Below are positions 62,744 through 64,000 of a DNA stretch of 64,000 nucleotides, in pieces. Source of the DNA: JADGGV01 sp035715725 (GTDB taxonomy: Bacteria > Gemmatimonadota > Gemmatimonadetes > Longimicrobiales > RSA9); the NCBI GenBank assembly GCA_035715725.1, contig DASTKT010000162.1:62001-126000 (forward strand), given 5' to 3'. A program made the position numbers and the translations under genes. The notes below the pieces were generated by a model that worked only from the letters and a program-made list of their open reading frames with translations, did not search any database and was not told where the DNA came from. Within the stretch, counting starts at the first letter, position 1, and every line of letters starts with the position of its first letter.

Positions 62744-63901
62744 CTAGCGGGCCGAAGGCGACGCGGCGGCCGGCGCCGGCGCGCTCTCGACCCGCTGCAC
62801 CCGCACCGGGGTGCCGACCGTGATCCCCTGAGCCGCTCCCACCAGCAGTGTGTCCCCGGCGGCGACGCCGGAGACGAGCTGCAGCGTCTCCGAGCGCTCG
62901 TCGCGCAGCCCGAGCTGCACCGGCACGCGCTCGACCCGCCCCTCGCGCACGCGAAGCACCGTCGCGTTCGCCGCGTTCGGGTCCTCCACCGCCGAGGCCG
63001 GCACGACCAGCCCCTGCCTCGCCACGGCAGCCACGCGCCCCTCGGCGTACAGCCCGGCCACGAGCCGGCCGCCGGCGTTCGGGATCGAGACGAGGATCGG
63101 CACCTGCCGCGTCGCCGGGTCGGCGGCGGGATTGATGCGCGTGATCTTCCCCTCGAACGTCTTGCCCGGGTAGCCCGCGACCTCGAAGAAGACGGGCGCG
63201 CCCAGGCGCAGCGAGCCGAGCTGCTCGGCGGGCACGGCGGCCTCCAGGCGCATGCTCCCCGGGTCCACGACCGTGAAGAGCGCGCCACCGGGCTGGACGA
63301 CATCCCCGGCGCTCACCTGCTTCGCGCTCACGACACCGGCGAAGGGTGCCCGGATCTGCGTCTTGTCGAGCTGCTTCTGGGCCAGCGCCAGGCGCGAGCG
63401 GGCATCCGAGAGCTGCGCCGTCGCCGACGTCGCCTGGAGGCGCGCCGTCTCGACGTCCCGCTCGGCGAGCGCGCCGGCGGAGCCGAGCCGCTCGGAGCGC
63501 TCCAGGTTGCGCTGCGCGATCGTGGCCGCCTCCGCCGCCGCCGTCACGGCGCTGCGCGCGGAGAGATACTGGTCACGGATCGCAGTATCGTCGAGCCGCG
63601 CCAGCACCGTGCCGGCGCGCACCGCCTGCCCCTGCTCCACGTACGTCTGGAGCACCGAGCCCGAGACCTCCGCGCGCACGGTGGCCTGCCGCTCCGCCTG
63701 GAGCGAGCCGGACAGCGCCGGGCCGGCGCGCACCGCGCCCGTCTGGACGACCACGATGTTCTCGGGGCCGATGTTCACGGCCTGCGCGCCGGGAGCCGCC
63801 GCCGGGGCGCTGCCGCCCCGACCGCACCCGGCCATGACCGCCGAGGCCGTCAGCAGCAGCGCCCCGGCCCGTCGTGCTATCGAACAAGATGCGAAAGGCA
63901 T
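62744..63901 (-). CDS. RND efflux periplasmic adaptor lipoprotein
   Basis: A 385-residue membrane-fusion protein. The lipobox is SAVMAGC with the lipidated Cys26. Then follow a beta-barrel/lipoyl half (VRAEVSGSVLQTYVEQGQAV), a short alpha-hairpin (about 110-180, ARSAVTAAAEAATIAQRNLERSE), the second lipoyl half (IRAPFAGVVSAKQVSAGDVV), and the beta-barrel and membrane-proximal domains to about 360. It links the inner-membrane pump to the outer-membrane channel. The ATG at 63901 lies 15 bp after the TolC-type stop. Confidence 0.95.
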   Translation of the reverse strand: MPFASCSIARRAGALLLTASAVMAGCGRGGSAPAAAPGAQAVNIGPENIVVVQTGAVRAGPALSGSLQAERQATVRAEVSGSVLQTYVEQGQAVRAGTVLARLDDTAIRDQYLSARSAVTAAAEAATIAQRNLERSERLGSAGALAERDVETARLQATSATAQLSDARSRLALAQKQLDKTQIRAPFAGVVSAKQVSAGDVVQPGGALFTVVDPGSMRLEAAVPAEQLGSLRLGAPVFFEVAGYPGKTFEGKITRINPAADPATRQVPILVSIPNAGGRLVAGLYAEGRVAAVARQGLVVPASAVEDPNAANATVLRVREGRVERVPVQLGLRDERSETLQLVSGVAAGDTLLVGAAQGITVGTPVRVQRVESAPAPAAASPSAR

Positions 63902-63916
63902 CGATCAGTCCCGGTT

Positions 63917-64000
63917 CTATGGATTGAACGTGTTGACCTGACTGGCCTGCACCGCCGTCGTCCGCGGCTGCGTCCCCGGCGCCGAGGGCGTCATGGGCTG
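63917..64000 (-). CDS. C-terminus of the outer-membrane efflux channel (TolC family, partial)
   Basis: Only the last 27 codons are in the window; the gene enters from the right edge. The reading ends Thr-Phe-Asn-Pro then TAG at 63917-63919, preceded by a Pro/Thr/Gln-rich tail (PSAPGTQPRTTAVQ). Its place just upstream of the adaptor and pump genes is the basis for the TolC call; no barrel sequence can be seen. The reading frame is open to the edge. Confidence 0.55.
   Translation of the reverse strand, partial: QPMTPSAPGTQPRTTAVQASQVNTFNP

Overview
This 64-kb window is very G+C-rich chromosomal DNA from a diderm (Gram-negative-type) bacterium. Evidence for an outer membrane: a BamA/TamA-type barrel with a TamB-like partner, a TonB-dependent receptor, an RND efflux pump with lipoprotein adaptor and TolC-type channel, and a patatin-type outer-membrane barrel protein. 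The mix of S9 and M28 peptidases, a receptor with a carboxypeptidase-regulatory-like N-terminus, frequent GTG/TTG starts and the gene content suggests Gemmatimonadota or a close relative; this is an inference from gene content, not a marker-gene placement. No rRNA, tRNA, prophage, transposase or CRISPR array was recognised.

Layout. 1-4.5 kb: the iron-sulfur L-serine dehydratase genes (sdaAB, partial sdaAA) and uvrA. 4.7-8.8 kb: an orphan histidine kinase and a secreted S9 peptidase. 8.8-9.97 kb: a gene-free stretch holding a long imperfect inverted repeat. 10-13.4 kb: efp, then the htpX - lipid kinase - alpha/beta hydrolase operon. 13.6-38.8 kb: an almost unbroken leftward run: yajQ, yebC, ruvC, ruvA, (one rightward small gene), ruvB, a hypothetical gene, queA, tgt, yajC, def, fmt, thiE/tenI, thiS, thiG, rsmB, a PASTA protein, tlpA, ybbR, tsaD, a phosphoesterase, tamA/bamA, tamB and a ClC channel. 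Stops and starts are often shared (ATGA/GTGA overlaps), so many of these genes are probably translationally coupled. 39-41.9 kb: DUF983, purK-purE-lepB. 42-45.7 kb: a rightward group of small envelope genes, cspA with a long leader, an SDR-like gene and an ArsC-fold gene. 45.9-59.3 kb: an M28 peptidase, a CPA2 antiporter, the patatin-barrel protein, a dehydrogenase - CoA-transferase - M28 operon and a TonB-dependent receptor. 59.6-64 kb: an RND pump operon.

Most gene content is housekeeping: recombination and repair (ruvABC, uvrA), queuosine tRNA modification (queA, tgt), t6A tRNA modification (tsaD), N-terminal formyl-Met handling (def, fmt), thiazole/thiamine synthesis, secretion (yajC, lepB) and outer-membrane biogenesis.

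The striking part is non-coding. Two intergenic regions in the leftward run (queA-tgt and yajQ-yebC) contain arrays of small GC-rich hairpins. In each array the hairpins differ from one another while a short spacer is conserved, and the array has two arms in inverted orientation. I do not recognise these as a described repeat family. Other unexplained structure: a repeat element read in frame inside uvrA, an 84-bp inverted repeat pair before efp, telomere-like GGGTAN repeats beyond the TonB receptor gene, perfect palindromes in promoter regions and a possible attenuator in the cspA leader.
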